This document shows, piece after piece, positions 12,276 through 23,496 of a DNA stretch of 64,000 nucleotides. The translations under genes and the position numbers were made by a program. Location: assembly GCA_035079385.1 (NCBI GenBank), contig JAVHKY010000005.1, positions 5,580,001 through 5,644,000 of the forward strand, read 5' to 3'. Source of the stretch: Aspidiotus rigidus. Its lineage: Eukaryota; Arthropoda; Insecta; Hemiptera; Diaspididae. Within the stretch, counting starts at the first letter, position 1. Each line of letters opens with the position of its first letter. The notes under the pieces are model-generated. The model had not been told where the DNA came from, ran no database searches, and saw only the letters and a list, made by a program, of their open reading frames with translations.

Positions 12276-13289
12276 TTTACAAAGACTTTCCATCATGCCT
12301 TCGTTATCCTTTATACTCGGTATCCACATTATCCACATGTGAAATAATACAGTTTCAGCCTCAAATTTTTGTAGCTTTTAAATTGCTGGTCAATCAGGTC
12401 ATACTTGCGAGGCTATTTTTCATACTCTCAAACTGTATATCAACTGATAAAACTTCCCTCGGGAGCAGTAGGTTTATTTCGAACCTCTCTCGAATATCTG
12501 TCGCTATCCGTGAACAATTTTTCTCTACATTCTCGAGAAGGTTCCATTTTGAGCATTTGTCTCAGATACAGCGAGTGAAGAAGAATTTTGTATGATTTTT
12601 GAGCAACTTTCAAGATCAGGTAGATTTTTTTTCTACAAAATGTACTCTAGTCACTTACACATGAATGTAGCCCACGATAACAGCAAAAAAAGCGATGGAG
12701 AATCGAGAGGATAGTGAAAAACAGAAGGGAGATACAAAGGTAGATAAAGATGTTGAGAACAATGCCAATAAGCATTCCTTGAAACCAGAGGTAATGGCAG
12801 TGGATCTGCCGTCAACGGAGGTTGAAGAAACTTTGATCTAAGAAAAGAAGATGAAGATTCAAAATCCAATCAAAGAGAACCAGAGAGAGCATTTCAGTTG
12901 CCAGGAATAATTGATTACTGGAATCATCAGACCAAGGAGACGAGCTGGAAGTCCAAAGTCTAACGATGAGGAAAATTTTTACATTCAGTACCCCTAGTAG
13001 ATGTGATGCCTTCAGTAAAGAAAATGGAATAACATGTAAAGCAAGAATGCAAAATTCCATTAGTAGCTCTAGGAATATAACCGAAAATGAAGATTGTTAC
13101 TCAACCAGAATGGCTTCTGTAATGTAGAAGGAAAATAACGAAGTTCTGGTAGAATCAAACATCAGACTTTTTCGCGAGAAGAGAGGAATTACAGAGGAGT
13201 ATTTTCAGAAGAAGAAAACCACTTCGAAAAGTACTACTCAAAAGAGTAATTTCCAAAAGGGTTGGGACAGCAGTAAAGCAGGTTAAAGA
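12276..13289. other. Stretch between LINE copy 1 and PLE-F, unassigned
   Basis: No domain was recognised. The A-rich plus-strand part from about 12660 has the hydrophilic codon texture of PLE-F, but I could not match it to a PLE reverse transcriptase N-terminus. Confidence 0.5.
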
Positions 13290-13291
13290 AA

Positions 13292-14233
13292 TTGACTAGA
13301 TATGCAGATGATATCCTAATTGTGTGGTCAGGCACTGATAGACAGGTGGATCTACTCCTTTCAGAAATGAATGCGATGAATGAGAGCATCAAATTCATAG
13401 TGGAAAAAGGCAATGAGACCACCGACTATTTGAACCTTACACTCACAATGGAGAACAATAGGATAGAATACAAAATCTACAGGAAGCCGACGCATACTGA
13501 CACCATCATCCCAAATGACTCCTGCCACCACCCCAGGCACAAGTTAGCGGCAATCTAGAACTACTGCTACCGGGCAATTTCTGTCCTCAAGAACAATGAA
13601 GAGAAGAGGAAAGAAATCGAGATAGTAAAGCAGATCGCAGAAGCCAATGGCTACCGCAGAGGCGTGGTGGATGAAGTCTTCGGGAAAATGGTAACAAAGA
13701 ATGGAACCCATGATGGCATAGTGAGGAAGTACTCGGGATCGATACCATATATAGTAAAGTACACAAACAAGGTGATAGATAAAGGCGGTCAATGGCTACG
13801 ATGTAAATGTGGGAATCCAGAATAACCAACCCATGGTGAAGAGAATCAGCAATGACCAGACGGAACAAAAGGACAAGGAAAGCTTGAGCGGAGTGTAAAA
13901 GCTCAGTTGTGAACAGTGCGAGGGGATCTATATCGGTGAGACTGGGAGAAAGTTTGAGATCAGGAGAAAGGAGCACAAAACGTCGAGGGAGAAAGACGAT
14001 GGCGAGTCACTGTTTGGGAAACACTGTAACGAAGAAAACCACGATGGAGAGGGAATATTTGAAGTCATACATGTAGAGAATCGCCCAAAGAGAAGAAAAC
14101 TCTGGGAACAAATGGAGATTGAAAAAGCCAAGAGGGAGAAAGACTGCCTCTTGAACAATGTAATCACATTTGACAGCGAAAAATTATTCGGCCTGGTGAT
14201 TGGACGAGAGAAGAAGAACAGAACCAACGAATG
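13292..14233 (+). pseudogene. Penelope RT C-terminus plus GIY-YIG endonuclease, broken
   Basis: The first frame (13292-13558) begins TRYADDILIVWSG, the RT catalytic YADD box. It continues through IKFIVEKGNETTDYLNLTL to KIYRKPTHTDTIIP and HKLAAI, typical of Penelope RT, and ends at a stop. The frame resumes as NYCYRAISVLKNN to about 13823. A shifted frame from about 13901 reads KLSCEQCEGIYIGETGRKF with EIRRKEHK. This is the GIY-YIG signature (here EGIYIGETGR) with the following Arg and His. It ends at a stop after GREKKNRTNE near 14233. At least one stop and one frameshift break it. Confidence 0.82.
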
Positions 14234-14249
14234 AGACGGCAGGATTCCA

Positions 14250-14420
14250 GGTAGCCAATAGAAACGCAGCATTTGGGGTAAGAGATTGAACCAATCACAA
14301 AGCAGTATGTTTTAGTCAATAGGAGCACAATGTTATATTTTTGTAAGAATAAGTTTCTAAGAAGTGAACCAATCACAACACAGCATTGTTATAGCCAATA
14401 AGATCACAGTGTTATACTAT
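14250..14420 (+). repeat. ~75-bp imperfect tandem repeats with CCAATCACA/CCAATA motifs in the PLE-F 3' region
   Basis: Two units start GAACCAATCACAA (about 14290 and 14366). Each carries a second CAATA(G/A)GA(G/T)CACA element ~30 bases on and ends TGTTATA. A partial first unit (GCCAATAGAAACGCAGCAT) lies near 14254. Repeated CCAAT boxes could act as promoter elements of the terminal repeat, which is inference. Confidence 0.6.
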
Positions 14421-14463
14421 TAAAAACTCATGGTCAAGGCCTTGGTCTCCAGTTGCGACACAA

Positions 14464-14493
14464 CTGATGATGGGATAACACCCGAAAGTACTC
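14464..14493 (+). other. Hammerhead-like motif in PLE-F
   Basis: CTGATGA, then T, then stem GGG with loop ATAACA and CCC, then GAAA. The CTGATGA and GAAA boxes are the hammerhead ribozyme core words, but one extra base sits between CTGATGA and the stem. Confidence 0.5.
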
Positions 14494-14688
14494 TTGTATA
14501 AGCAACTAATAATGTAGATTTGTACAATTGGAAAACCCTTTTTCAAGTTGTTTTGATAGTTGCGAAAGTGGGAGGTATTGGTACTGCCACGTTCCAGAAA
14601 ATCGCTTAAGAGTGCAGTGTCCGAAGAAGAGAGGGGTAATGGAAGAATTGTATCATGCTAGAGATGACGTGACTAGCAGAGCCAATAA

Positions 14689-14860
14689 AGATACCAAACT
14701 TGACAGGAATACCTAGTATATGAGAGCCCCTGGACGCAACATACTGGGTTGTCTGAATAAGACCTTGTGAATGAAGATACTGGATTTGACAGAATACCTG
14801 GAGTAGGAGAGTTTCTGGATGTTATATTTTAGATCAATTGAGTACGACCTTGCTGTTATA
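14689..14860 (+). repeat. Imperfect 86-bp tandem duplication
   Basis: ATACCAAACTTGACAGGAAT at 14691 is echoed by ATACTGGATTTGACAGAAT at 14777. Both are followed by ACCTRG, GAGAG and CTGGA blocks at the same spacing. The copies are diverged and no function is assigned. Confidence 0.5.
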
Positions 14861-16559
14861 TAGGCCTATAGAGAAGATAGTTACAGGAATTGGTAATTCC
14901 GAATAAATGACTCTGTCAATGGGAAGACTTCTGCTGATCTGGATGGAATCCGGGCATTTCTGAAAGTGAAGGGTTATGTTGCATAAGAGAGCAAAAGATT
15001 TAGTGCTGGATCAGTAGAGAATTGGAAACTGTTGTGAATTCTGCTCTCGCGTACGGTGTTCGAGTGCGTTAGAAGTGTAGTGTATTCGTGGTACAAGTCA
15101 TAGAAACCGGTTATTTGTGACCCGTTACCAAAGAGTGGTGGAACGACACAATGAAATAGGAGGGAAGTGCTCAAGCTCCCTCATACTTTTGAAAGCAGAC
15201 AAAATTCACCCATAAGAGGAAAAAAAATAAATAAATGAATTGAGATATATTGGTAAAAAACAAGAGTATGATGCTATCACGGAAATTAAAAATCGACGCC
15301 TATGGTAGACTGAAATTCTCCAGACCAAAAACGATAGAGACAAACGTTTACGGATGAAACGCTGTGGAGACGGTACTCTAGCGCCGACTAAATGGCCGTA
15401 ACTCCTTTCTTCTTCATTTAAAATGTTATTTACAAAAAGACACCTGACGAAACCGCTAGCAGCAGGTCGTCAAACCTAATAATTAAAAACACACATCGAA
15501 CAAAACGATACAAGACAATTGCGGTAACATTATTTTACTGGTATTATTTTCCTCAACATATTATTATCGTTTTTTAATCGTTTACCGGCGTTTGCGGTTC
15601 AAGAAAAAAAAAGGTTAGTTAGATTAAAGAGAAAATCTGTTGCATGTAGTGAGTATTTCCCCAAATAATTACTCAATTCTGACTTCTTCGTGGTTATGGG
15701 CCAGTCAGCCTGTTGAGTGCTGTACCCAGCATACAGCTACTCGTTGTTCGTTTGCTCATCATCTTTTTTCTTTAGTGGTTATTCGCTCCATAAACTTATG
15801 TAAAAAAAGTACCGAACTAATAAAACGTAAAAGGCGGAGTTTGTTTTAACTCTTCGAACGGCAGAGCACAATGAATGTAATTAGGATAGGTTCTTATGTT
15901 AGTATATAAAACTAATACGAAAATGCCGATGATAGCGATGATTCGGAAAATGTTGTGTAATTGTCTTCTAATGACGATGGCCTGGTAGAAACGAAGGAAA
16001 CGCAAACGGCGCCGCGCCCGCGTGCAACGAGTCGCTATTGAACCTGCTATCGAATTTGGGGGCTCCGTGAGGCTGCCTCTCTTCTATGTATAGGAGTATA
16101 TGACTCTTCGTATTTGTTTCAGTGAAACGAGGAGAAGTGGCATAATCGAAAATGATGATGTTGATAAAATAATACTTATACCATAATGAGGTCGATTTTA
16201 TTTACTAGAAATTTTTAGCAGGAAAATGGCACGATACACAGCGTCGAGATTCGAGGTAAAAAGGAAAGTATAAAAATGTACGCACATTTTTGAAAAGTGA
16301 AAAAAATTAATAATACTCGTAGATGAAACTCTCGTGAATAGGGGAGACCATGTCCAGATGTAGGTGCCCGACGCTAAGTTTATTAGTTTCATGCACATGT
16401 AATGTAAGTCTCTCGAATAAAGATTATAGTTATTCATATTATTATTATTATTCATCATATTATACAAAGTTTTAGCCATGGCGAATTACAGAATATTGTC
16501 TAAAATCTCCAATATAATAATATAAAACTGATCATCAGCAATTATTGGTCTTGACGGGA
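14861..16559. other. AT-rich stretch without recognised genes
   Basis: Contains a short (ATT)n microsatellite near 16436-16453. The open frames at 14974-15174, 15640-15849 and 16198-16479 show no domain. Confidence 0.55.
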
Positions 16560-17500
16560 AAGTCGTTGAACCTTTCGTTAGAGGTATATCCTCGAAAATT
16601 TTGCGTCCGGCAAGAAACAACTTTTCTACCCTCTAGCCTCGGTAAATGTCGATAGTTGAGGGAGGAAGCCTGGAAAACTTCGAGCTCGGTCTGAATATTC
16701 GAAGGAGGGGGGGGGGGGAAATTTCGACTTCTAAGCTAAAACATAAATGAGAATTTCGAGCCATTATACGAAGAGCGGGACTTCAAAAAATTTCGACTAT
16801 CGCACTGTATACTCGAGGAAGGGAAGTAGAGAGATATGATCAGATGAAATTCGAGCTCCGAGCCTGTATAACGAAGGGACGAAAAAATTCTGGGCTCAAT
16901 TGATGTATGGAAGGGACGTAAGAATATGACAAACTCGAATCCCGACGTCAGATGGACTTCATATCGACCTACAGAGGGAATGGGAATTCGTTTTGAGCTG
17001 TATAGAATTATATTGTCTTTGTTGGTACGGTATATTTCTCGGGAAACTTTGAACGAGCTCCAAGAAATTACGGGCTGAGAGCTACTCAAATAACGAAAAC
17101 TGAGCGAGCAGACGAGGATTTTTAATCCAAGCTTTTCCGGAGGACGGGAGGAGAGTCTCAGAAAAATTAAAAACAAGAAGATTTGAAGTCATCATCGACC
17201 TTAGTCTGTTCTGGAGGGTATGGGGGAGAAGAGGAGAAACAAAGTGAATATCCCAAGAGTCCAGCTCGTTTCATTTGGACATTCAACTTTTTTCCCCTGT
17301 ACTCTTAAGTTAGATTTTTACCAAAATTACAAGCTAGAGAAAGACTAGACATCGGGAATAGTGACATCATCAGAGGATTATTTTCGATCAAAATCTCGGT
17401 AGGACTTACGAAGGTTAAGGCTTTACACCGAGGAAACTTACGAGCTCGAGTAAGATGGAATATCATGAGAGTATGACGTCATCACTAGGATTTAGAGAAA
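16560..17500 (+). repeat. Degenerate repeat field, family R-B (CGAGCTC/GTATA/GGAGGG words)
   Basis: Words of the type AAATTTCGA(C/G), CGAGCTC(C/G)GAGCCTGTATA and GAAGGGA recur roughly every 60-80 bases. Related blocks lie at 4960-5500 and about 25960-26200 (CTCTGAGCTGTATGTCGGAGG). A 12-G tract occupies 16707-16718. The 146-codon frame at 16736-17176 is an artefact of this repeat texture. Confidence 0.45.
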
Positions 17501-17720
17501 TGTTGATTGAAAAGTAGAGGAGGGAAGATGGCTTAAGGAATCTAGAAAAATATCGTTCCAAGCGAAATAGAAGAGGAGGACTTTCCGATTTTTAAGCTCG
17601 AGAACAGAGGGGGATTGAATTCGATTTCTGACGAAATTACGGCACATAATACTATAATTGAAAGGAATTTTACGAATAGACCGCACAAATAAAAACTTTA
17701 ATTAGTAAACGTTAAATATA

Positions 17721-17744
17721 TTTCAGCTAAAAAGCCATCTTCAG
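17721..17744 (-). other. Hammerhead-like motif, left end of PLE-D
   Basis: On the minus strand: CTGAAGA, T, GGCT, loop TTTT, AGCT, GAAA. One pair of the stem is G-T. Confidence 0.45.
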
Positions 17745-17806
17745 TAACGAACAAAAACAAACTAAAAAAGGAATAAAGTGAACCTTTTTTTTTTTTTTTT
17801 TTTTTT

Positions 17807-19031
17807 GTTTTGTAGGCGGCAAGTTTGTGGGCCAAAGGGCAGTAAGATGACCCATGGATGGTGGTATCAGTGGTGGTCGGCTTTCGGTAGATGCTGAACT
17901 CATAGTCTCCATGTTCAATGGAAATGGTCAAATCCAAGTAATTGATGTACTTTCCTCCGATTTCAATCGTGAAGGCGATGGATGGATACCGCCCGTTGAG
18001 AAACGCAAGGAAATCATTGAGGAGGGGGACGGGGCCATTCCAGAGGCAGATCACATCGTCAACATAGCGGAACCAGAAGGTGATAAACTGTATAAGGTGA
18101 CTATTGGTCGCAAATATTTCGGATTCAAACCTCTCCATGAAGACCTCCGATATAAGTGAACCAAGGGGTTATCCAATTGGAATGCCAACACCGTCAGGAA
18201 ACTTGAAGAACTTATCGTCAAATTTGCAGATATTAGGGGAGAGGCATTTATTTAGGAGAGAAAGGAAATCAGACACAAAGGGAGAGGGACTTGAGCGTTA
18301 GCCAATAACTCGCTCATACGCTCAAGGGTAGGTTGGAGAGGGATATTAGGGAAAAGCCTCGTGACATCAAACGACACAAGCACGGATTGTGGGTTGGGAG
18401 GGAATTGCACAATTTTGTCAGTCAGCTCTATGGAGTTTTTGACGGAGTAAGTCGAGGCGAAATCAGTGCAAGACTTGAACCATGTATCCAAGTACGAAGC
18501 CAAACCATATGTGGGAGTGGAAACAAACGAAACGACAGGACGCATAGGGCTGCCCTGTTTGTGGACCTTTGGCAGCCCATATAGCCGTGGTGCAACTGGA
18601 TTGGAAACTAGGACTGATTTCTTGAGGGCTGGTTTCCTTAATAAGAGCTCATTGTCATTCACCGCTTTCCGGATACTTTTATTGTAGGACTTAAAGTTGA
18701 ACCCACCACAGTGAACAGCTCTACAAGTAGTTAACAAGTTGTTCATTTTGTTGGTGTACTCCGTACGATTCATGACTACCACAGTGCTCCCTTTGTCACT
18801 CTTGGAGATAACTACATTGTTCTCGGCAATTTTCTTGTTTAATGTAGTAAGGAGAGCTTTTGACTTACTCCCTCCACTGTGGAGAGGGGGGTGCGTGTGA
18901 ATTATGTCCGCGATTTGTCCCATTATCCTCCGATTTCCTCTCACTGAGATGGCGAGGTCAGCAATCAAATCATCGACTATATCATTCTTAATGGGAGGGA
19001 GTGCATGTTTGAAGAAGCAAGTCCACTTCAT
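17807..19031 (-). pseudogene. Penelope reverse transcriptase, frameshifted and 3'-truncated
   Basis: The N-terminal frame (18252-19031) contains VVISKSDKGSTVVVMNRTEY, then PRLYGLPKVHKQGSPMRPVV and YSVKNSIELTDK. It also has VSFDVTRLFPNIPLQ, the RT-3 block with its catalytic Asp. The frame breaks near 18252. A second frame (to 17807) restarts in the GIPIG-type region and reads MERFESEIF, FWFRYVDDVICLW (YVDD box), YPSIAFTIEIGGKYINYLDL and YRKPTTTDTTIHGS, ending HKLAAY at the A-tract. The GIY-YIG domain is missing. The protein is closer in sequence to PLE-A than to PLE-F but is its own family. Confidence 0.85.
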
Positions 19032-19063
19032 TCATTCCTTTTTCAGTTTGTTTTTGTTCGTTA

Positions 19064-19087
19064 CTGAAGATGGCTTTTTAGCTGAAA
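19064..19087 (+). other. Hammerhead-like motif, right end of PLE-D
   Basis: Mirror copy of the left-end motif: CTGAAGA, T, GGCT, TTTT, AGCT, GAAA. Confidence 0.45.
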
Positions 19088-19159
19088 TATATTTAACGTT
19101 TACTAATTAAAGTTTTTATTTGTGCGGTCTATTCGTAAAATGCCTTTCAATTATAGTAA

Positions 19160-22100
19160 CAGAAGGGGAGTTGTTGGCTGGAACGCTCTCAGAAAGAGGA
19201 GAGAACATGGCAGTTAATGATGGAAAAATTTTGATAACATTTGAAATCTCGAATATTCATTTTGGTAAATGAACCTACTAACGCAAAACAATATTTTAGG
19301 AACGGCTTTCATAATCGCAGATTTGAATTTTATTGAACTTCTTTTTTTTTTTTTTTTGTGATAAATCTTTGTTTTTCGCTGTCGTAAGTGGTTGAATAAT
19401 CTATACATCTTTAGGCTTTCGACTCCAATGTATCACTGAGTGAGAAAGACCTATACTGCTCTTGTTTGTGCGAAGGCACCTACCCATTATAGCCTAGTAT
19501 TGCCGCCTAGTACAAGCCTAGTATACTCTATATCAAGCCTAGTATAATGAAGACTGAGGATGAATATGTGTTTCAAGGTAGCGGAGGTCGAAATTTTCGC
19601 AAGTCCCTAAAATAGTTCACGGATCGTCTTCCAAATATTTGACTAATCCTCAGCCCAAAGACATATAGGCCTACATGTCAATAGGTAACTAAAATTCATT
19701 TCTCGAATTCATTCCTAGAAAAAACATTTCAACAACGTAAGTTTTCTGAATTTGTTTCATTCTCTTCTCGCGATAAATTTAGAGCAAACGTATCTAGGTA
19801 CTTTAGAGCGAATGGACTCAACTGAAGGATACTCAGATTGAGCACGGAAGCTGTACTTATTACTATTATTGCAGGTTGGAACATAATTTTTGGAATCTCA
19901 GTTCGATGGTTACGACTTCCTTTGGCCCTAAACTTCTGAACAAGAATGTCATTTTGTCAGAATGGTCTGTCAGACAACTGAGAATTATCACACCACACAT
20001 CTTTTATTTCTTTTTCGTTGTCGTCAACCGAGAATCGAAAATACAATTTCGGCAAAATAATGCGATAACATCACTAATTCACCGATTAAATTCGAATAGA
20101 TATACAAGAAGAAAAAAAGTAGTTGTGTGACTAAATACCTTCCAACTTCTTCAATTCTAAGTCTGGTTTCCGTTCTGTTGGATGAATCATATAACATTCA
20201 AATTGCGAATTTTAACGAAGAGCTCGTTATTTTAATTACATTTCCGAGTAACGAATTGCAAAAAGAAAAAGAAAATGAGATATTCTCTTTTTATTCTGTT
20301 TAATAACTCGTTTTGGTAAGTGTATTTTACTTTGAGAGGTATAGTATTTGCGAGACGAAGAAATACAGCCGCATTTCTTCTTTTCGTGTAAGTTAATTCC
20401 TATTTTTAAAATGGCAAAAACTTTTTCAGAAGACGACTCGACAAAAATGAATGACGCGAACAATTGAAATTTTGGCAATATTCAATTAATTTTAATATCG
20501 CCTTTTTAGTCGTCGCATCTTCTCAAGTTGTTTTATTGTTGAATGACATGTTTGATTACGCGAGAGAACAAGCATAGAAATTATTAATTTTTTCTTCCAA
20601 AAAGATTTTCAATAAACCCGAATTTTAAATCGATGTATTATAGCGTATTTTAAACGAAATTAATTAGAATATGGAAATCTGAAATTGATTCGCATGCCTT
20701 GTCATAAAAAGAGAGCTAGGTAGGTTTCATTCCGTTCCGATGAGTTTTGAGCAATTCGCCAACGAGTTATTTTTCAAGCATGAAAAAGATTCGGTATTTT
20801 TTTCGAAGAATACCTCTCTTTAGTAAACATCAGTTTTTGGACAGTTGAAAAATTCGGTGTAACGATAATTTTCGTGTCGATAAAATCGAAAGAGATTTTT
20901 TGACCGATATCGATATGCGCGTATATTATTAAGAAAAAACAAAGCCGTCCACGAACAGAAAATAGATTACGATCACATAAAGAAAAGAGCATTGTTGAAG
21001 ATCTACGATTCTATTGATTTAATGCGGTTCAACAGGTCGAGATACTTATGCATATAATACAGTAATGAGACATCAACGAGAGTAAACTAATTCATCAAAC
21101 CCCTTCCTCCTACCCAATTATACTTAGGGTCTCCAAAAACCCATGATCAGTCGAAAATCCAACAAAGTGGTATTCTTATCAGACCGCTAGTATTTTGTAA
21201 TTTACCCTTCATAAATAATTACAAGCTGGCAACCTAGTGCTGGAATGATGCTGACTTTTTGCCGGAATTAATTAATGTTTTACTCAGAACATCGAACATT
21301 TGACTATGGACGTTGTAGCTTTTTATCCTCAATATCGTATAGATGATGGTGACAGTCTTCCAGTTAAGCAAAGACTAAAAAAATTACCAACCATAATTGC
21401 AACAAAAATAGAGCAACTCAAAGAAGAGATAGATGCAAAACCAGAACTAAATGAACCATTCTTTATTCACTGAAGACAATTTCAGACTTTTCCACATCAA
21501 GATTTAGAAGATTGAACGAAAATTCGATAATTTTTACCCTACTTCATCACTTCCTTGATTTTTCGAGATGTCATTTGAGGAAAATATCCGCTGTCCTCCA
21601 TTCACCGTCCTTCCGGTATATTACGGTTTCCAGGGGAGCGGAGGCCCTAACATACTTCCTAGCAGTGTTACCAAATACGAAAAGAGATTGACTTATGGCT
21701 CCAGAGCGGCGTACTCCAACTCCAGAACAGTAGGGAGTGGTTTCGGAGCGGTAGCTACATAGAGCAAAGAAATTAGGAAATTAATTACGCTCAAAATTAT
21801 GCCGCGATAATGCATTATGATGCAAAATTATGCTAAAATTGAAACATGATCCTAATTACGCTAGTCACAATTTTTCAACGATGAACAGGGCAAAACTGAG
21901 CTTATCTAGTATCGATTATACTGAAAAGGCAACACTGCTTTCGGAACTTGAAAAAATTTCGACTATCTAGCTGTAAAAACGAAACAGTGAATCATCGAGC
22001 GGATCAAGAGAGAGAGACCCCAGAGAATTTCAAATACGAGTATCTAGCCATTCATGTAAAACTAGAGTTTGTTATTCCCAATCTTGGGTCTCTAGGTTCA

Positions 22101-22440
22101 AGCTCACTTATCAAAAACAATCTTTCAACTTGTACGGAGTATGATGCAAGATTTCAAGAATTAAGACATCATCATCAATCGCACAATGGCGAATTCCATA
22201 CAGTACACAATGGCTTATGATCACATCAGGCATGAATATCTTTCCCTGCGAGTATTATAGCACCATCGCAAGCATCTGCTCTCCAATTTTCAATAATCAT
22301 TCAACATTATAAGTACTTAAGGAGGGTGGAAAATTCAACTTACGAGCTGAAAAAACAGAGAAACATAGTGTTGCATTTTATTTGCTCACTTCTTATCAGA
22401 GGCAAACTAGCTCGATCACGGGCTCACCCGCTCTCCCCAG
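19160..22440. other. AT-rich stretch without recognised genes
   Basis: Holds a diverged relative of the TAGGCCTAGTATA satellite at about 19485-19560 and a 17-18-T tract near 19342. No coding domain is seen in 19600-22440. Confidence 0.55.
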
Positions 22441-22449
22441 GATTGTGGG

Positions 22450-22545
22450 GCTACATTTCGATATAGTACATCGATTATATCGTTATATCGATTTCATCGA
22501 TCATCTTGAATCGATTCTACCGACCATAACGACTTCTTGATACGT
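22450..22545. repeat. ATCGAT-rich simple repeat
   Basis: Repeated ATCGAT, TTATATCGAT and CATCGAT words in about 90 bases. A similar patch lies at 38855-38960. Confidence 0.5.
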
Positions 22546-22619
22546 CTACCCAGATACCCTATAAGAAAAATACTGAAAACTCTCATCGAATTTGCGGGTT
22601 TACATATCAGATAGGATGG

Positions 22620-22741
22620 GGACTAACATTGGTGTAGATTGTAAATGCGTGTATATTGTTCCAGAATTGTAGTGATCGGCACTACTACACGTGAACAATA
22701 CATATACACTTGCCTGACGATCTACATCGATATTAGTCTTC
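22620..22741. repeat. Inverted repeat (possible short MITE)
   Basis: GACTAACATTGGTGTAGATTGT on the left is mirrored by GATCTACATCGATATTAGTC on the right. Inside, GTGTATATTGTTC pairs with GAACAATACATATACAC. Confidence 0.6.
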
Positions 22742-22911
22742 CATCCACTCCGCTAGGTAGCGTCGCAAACTTCACTATAAAGCGCTCAATGTAAAATGGT
22801 GGGAGTTTCCAGTATTCTTCTTATAGGTATTTGGTCTACCTCGGTTATGATGACGTCGTACTACGCCCCGTCTTCTCTCTCTCAGGCCCCAGTTTAGTAC
22901 ATATTAGGAGT

Positions 22912-22923
22912 AAATTGGGCGGA
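22912..22923. repeat. 5' target-site duplication of the LINE derivative
   Basis: AAATTGGGCGGA, repeated exactly at 25132-25143 just after the poly-A tail. Confidence 0.85.
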
Positions 22924-23496
22924 GTCCGGGTCTATAGGTGAGATGTAGAGGGAGTAAGCAATTGCCGAAACAGGGACGCCACCGTCAACGTTACCGTCTA
23001 CATACTCAAAGTCCGACTCACACCTTCACGTGGTGACCCGGGTTAAGCCAAGCAACATAGTTGGGCGGCGACTGACGTGAGCGGGCGTAGGAGAAGGAAT
23101 ACTCCGATTAACAAACCCTCTGCAACTACCCGGCCTTTTCAAGCAGGCTTCCCTATGACGCAGGGCAACAGGGTAGTAATGGTGGTAGTATGTATGCATT
23201 TTCCCCATGTTAGTCCGAAGCATGGAAGGTTGCTCAAAACACTGCAACCGAGAAGGAAAACTCCACAAAACCCGCCCACAGGCGTAACGAGACTCCCCTC
23301 TCTAGACAGGACCAAGCAGCTGTCTAAAGTTGTATGGCACTGCAAGACTGATACGACCTGTCTTGACAGCCTGCATGTCTGAACACCCTGACTGTCTGTG
23401 GTCAGGGGACTAGGGTAACATCCTGTTGTCACAGACTTGTAAAAGTAGTTCCTAGCAGGCGGCCTACTCAAAAGCCTGCTCCCACAAGTACATGAA

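Larger units (their letters stand above)
13290..14510 (+). mobile_element. Penelope-like element PLE-F (distinct subfamily), 3' part
   Basis: This holds the end of a PLE reverse transcriptase, a GIY-YIG endonuclease, and a 3' region with CCAAT-type repeats and a hammerhead-like motif at 14464-14493. The protein differs clearly from PLE-A, B and C, so it is a separate subfamily. The RT part upstream of the YADD box is missing or unrecognisable. Confidence 0.8.
17650..19159 (-). mobile_element. Penelope-like element PLE-D with terminal inverted repeats, endonuclease lost
   Basis: Inverted ends of about 140 bp (17650-17795 and 19020-19159) flank an internal minus-strand RT remnant. Matching outer words are ACTATAATTGAAAGG and CCTTTCAATTATAGT, with GGTCTATTCGTAAAAT inside. 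Each end carries CTGAAGATGGC...GAAA. The GIY-YIG part is absent: after HKLAAY the sequence passes into a 22-A tract (T on the plus strand, 17785-17806) and then directly into the terminal repeat. No direct target duplication was identified. Confidence 0.8.

Noticed and set aside
13587..14272. Two minus-strand frames of 129 and 114 codons
   Set aside because: Antisense shadows of the PLE-F endonuclease, which is clearly coded on the plus strand.
16736..17176. 146-codon minus-strand frame
   Set aside because: Lies wholly inside the R-B degenerate repeat field and reads as Ser/Arg/Phe-rich repeat translation.
17854..18687. Plus-strand frames over PLE-D
   Set aside because: Antisense to the recognisable Penelope RT on the minus strand.
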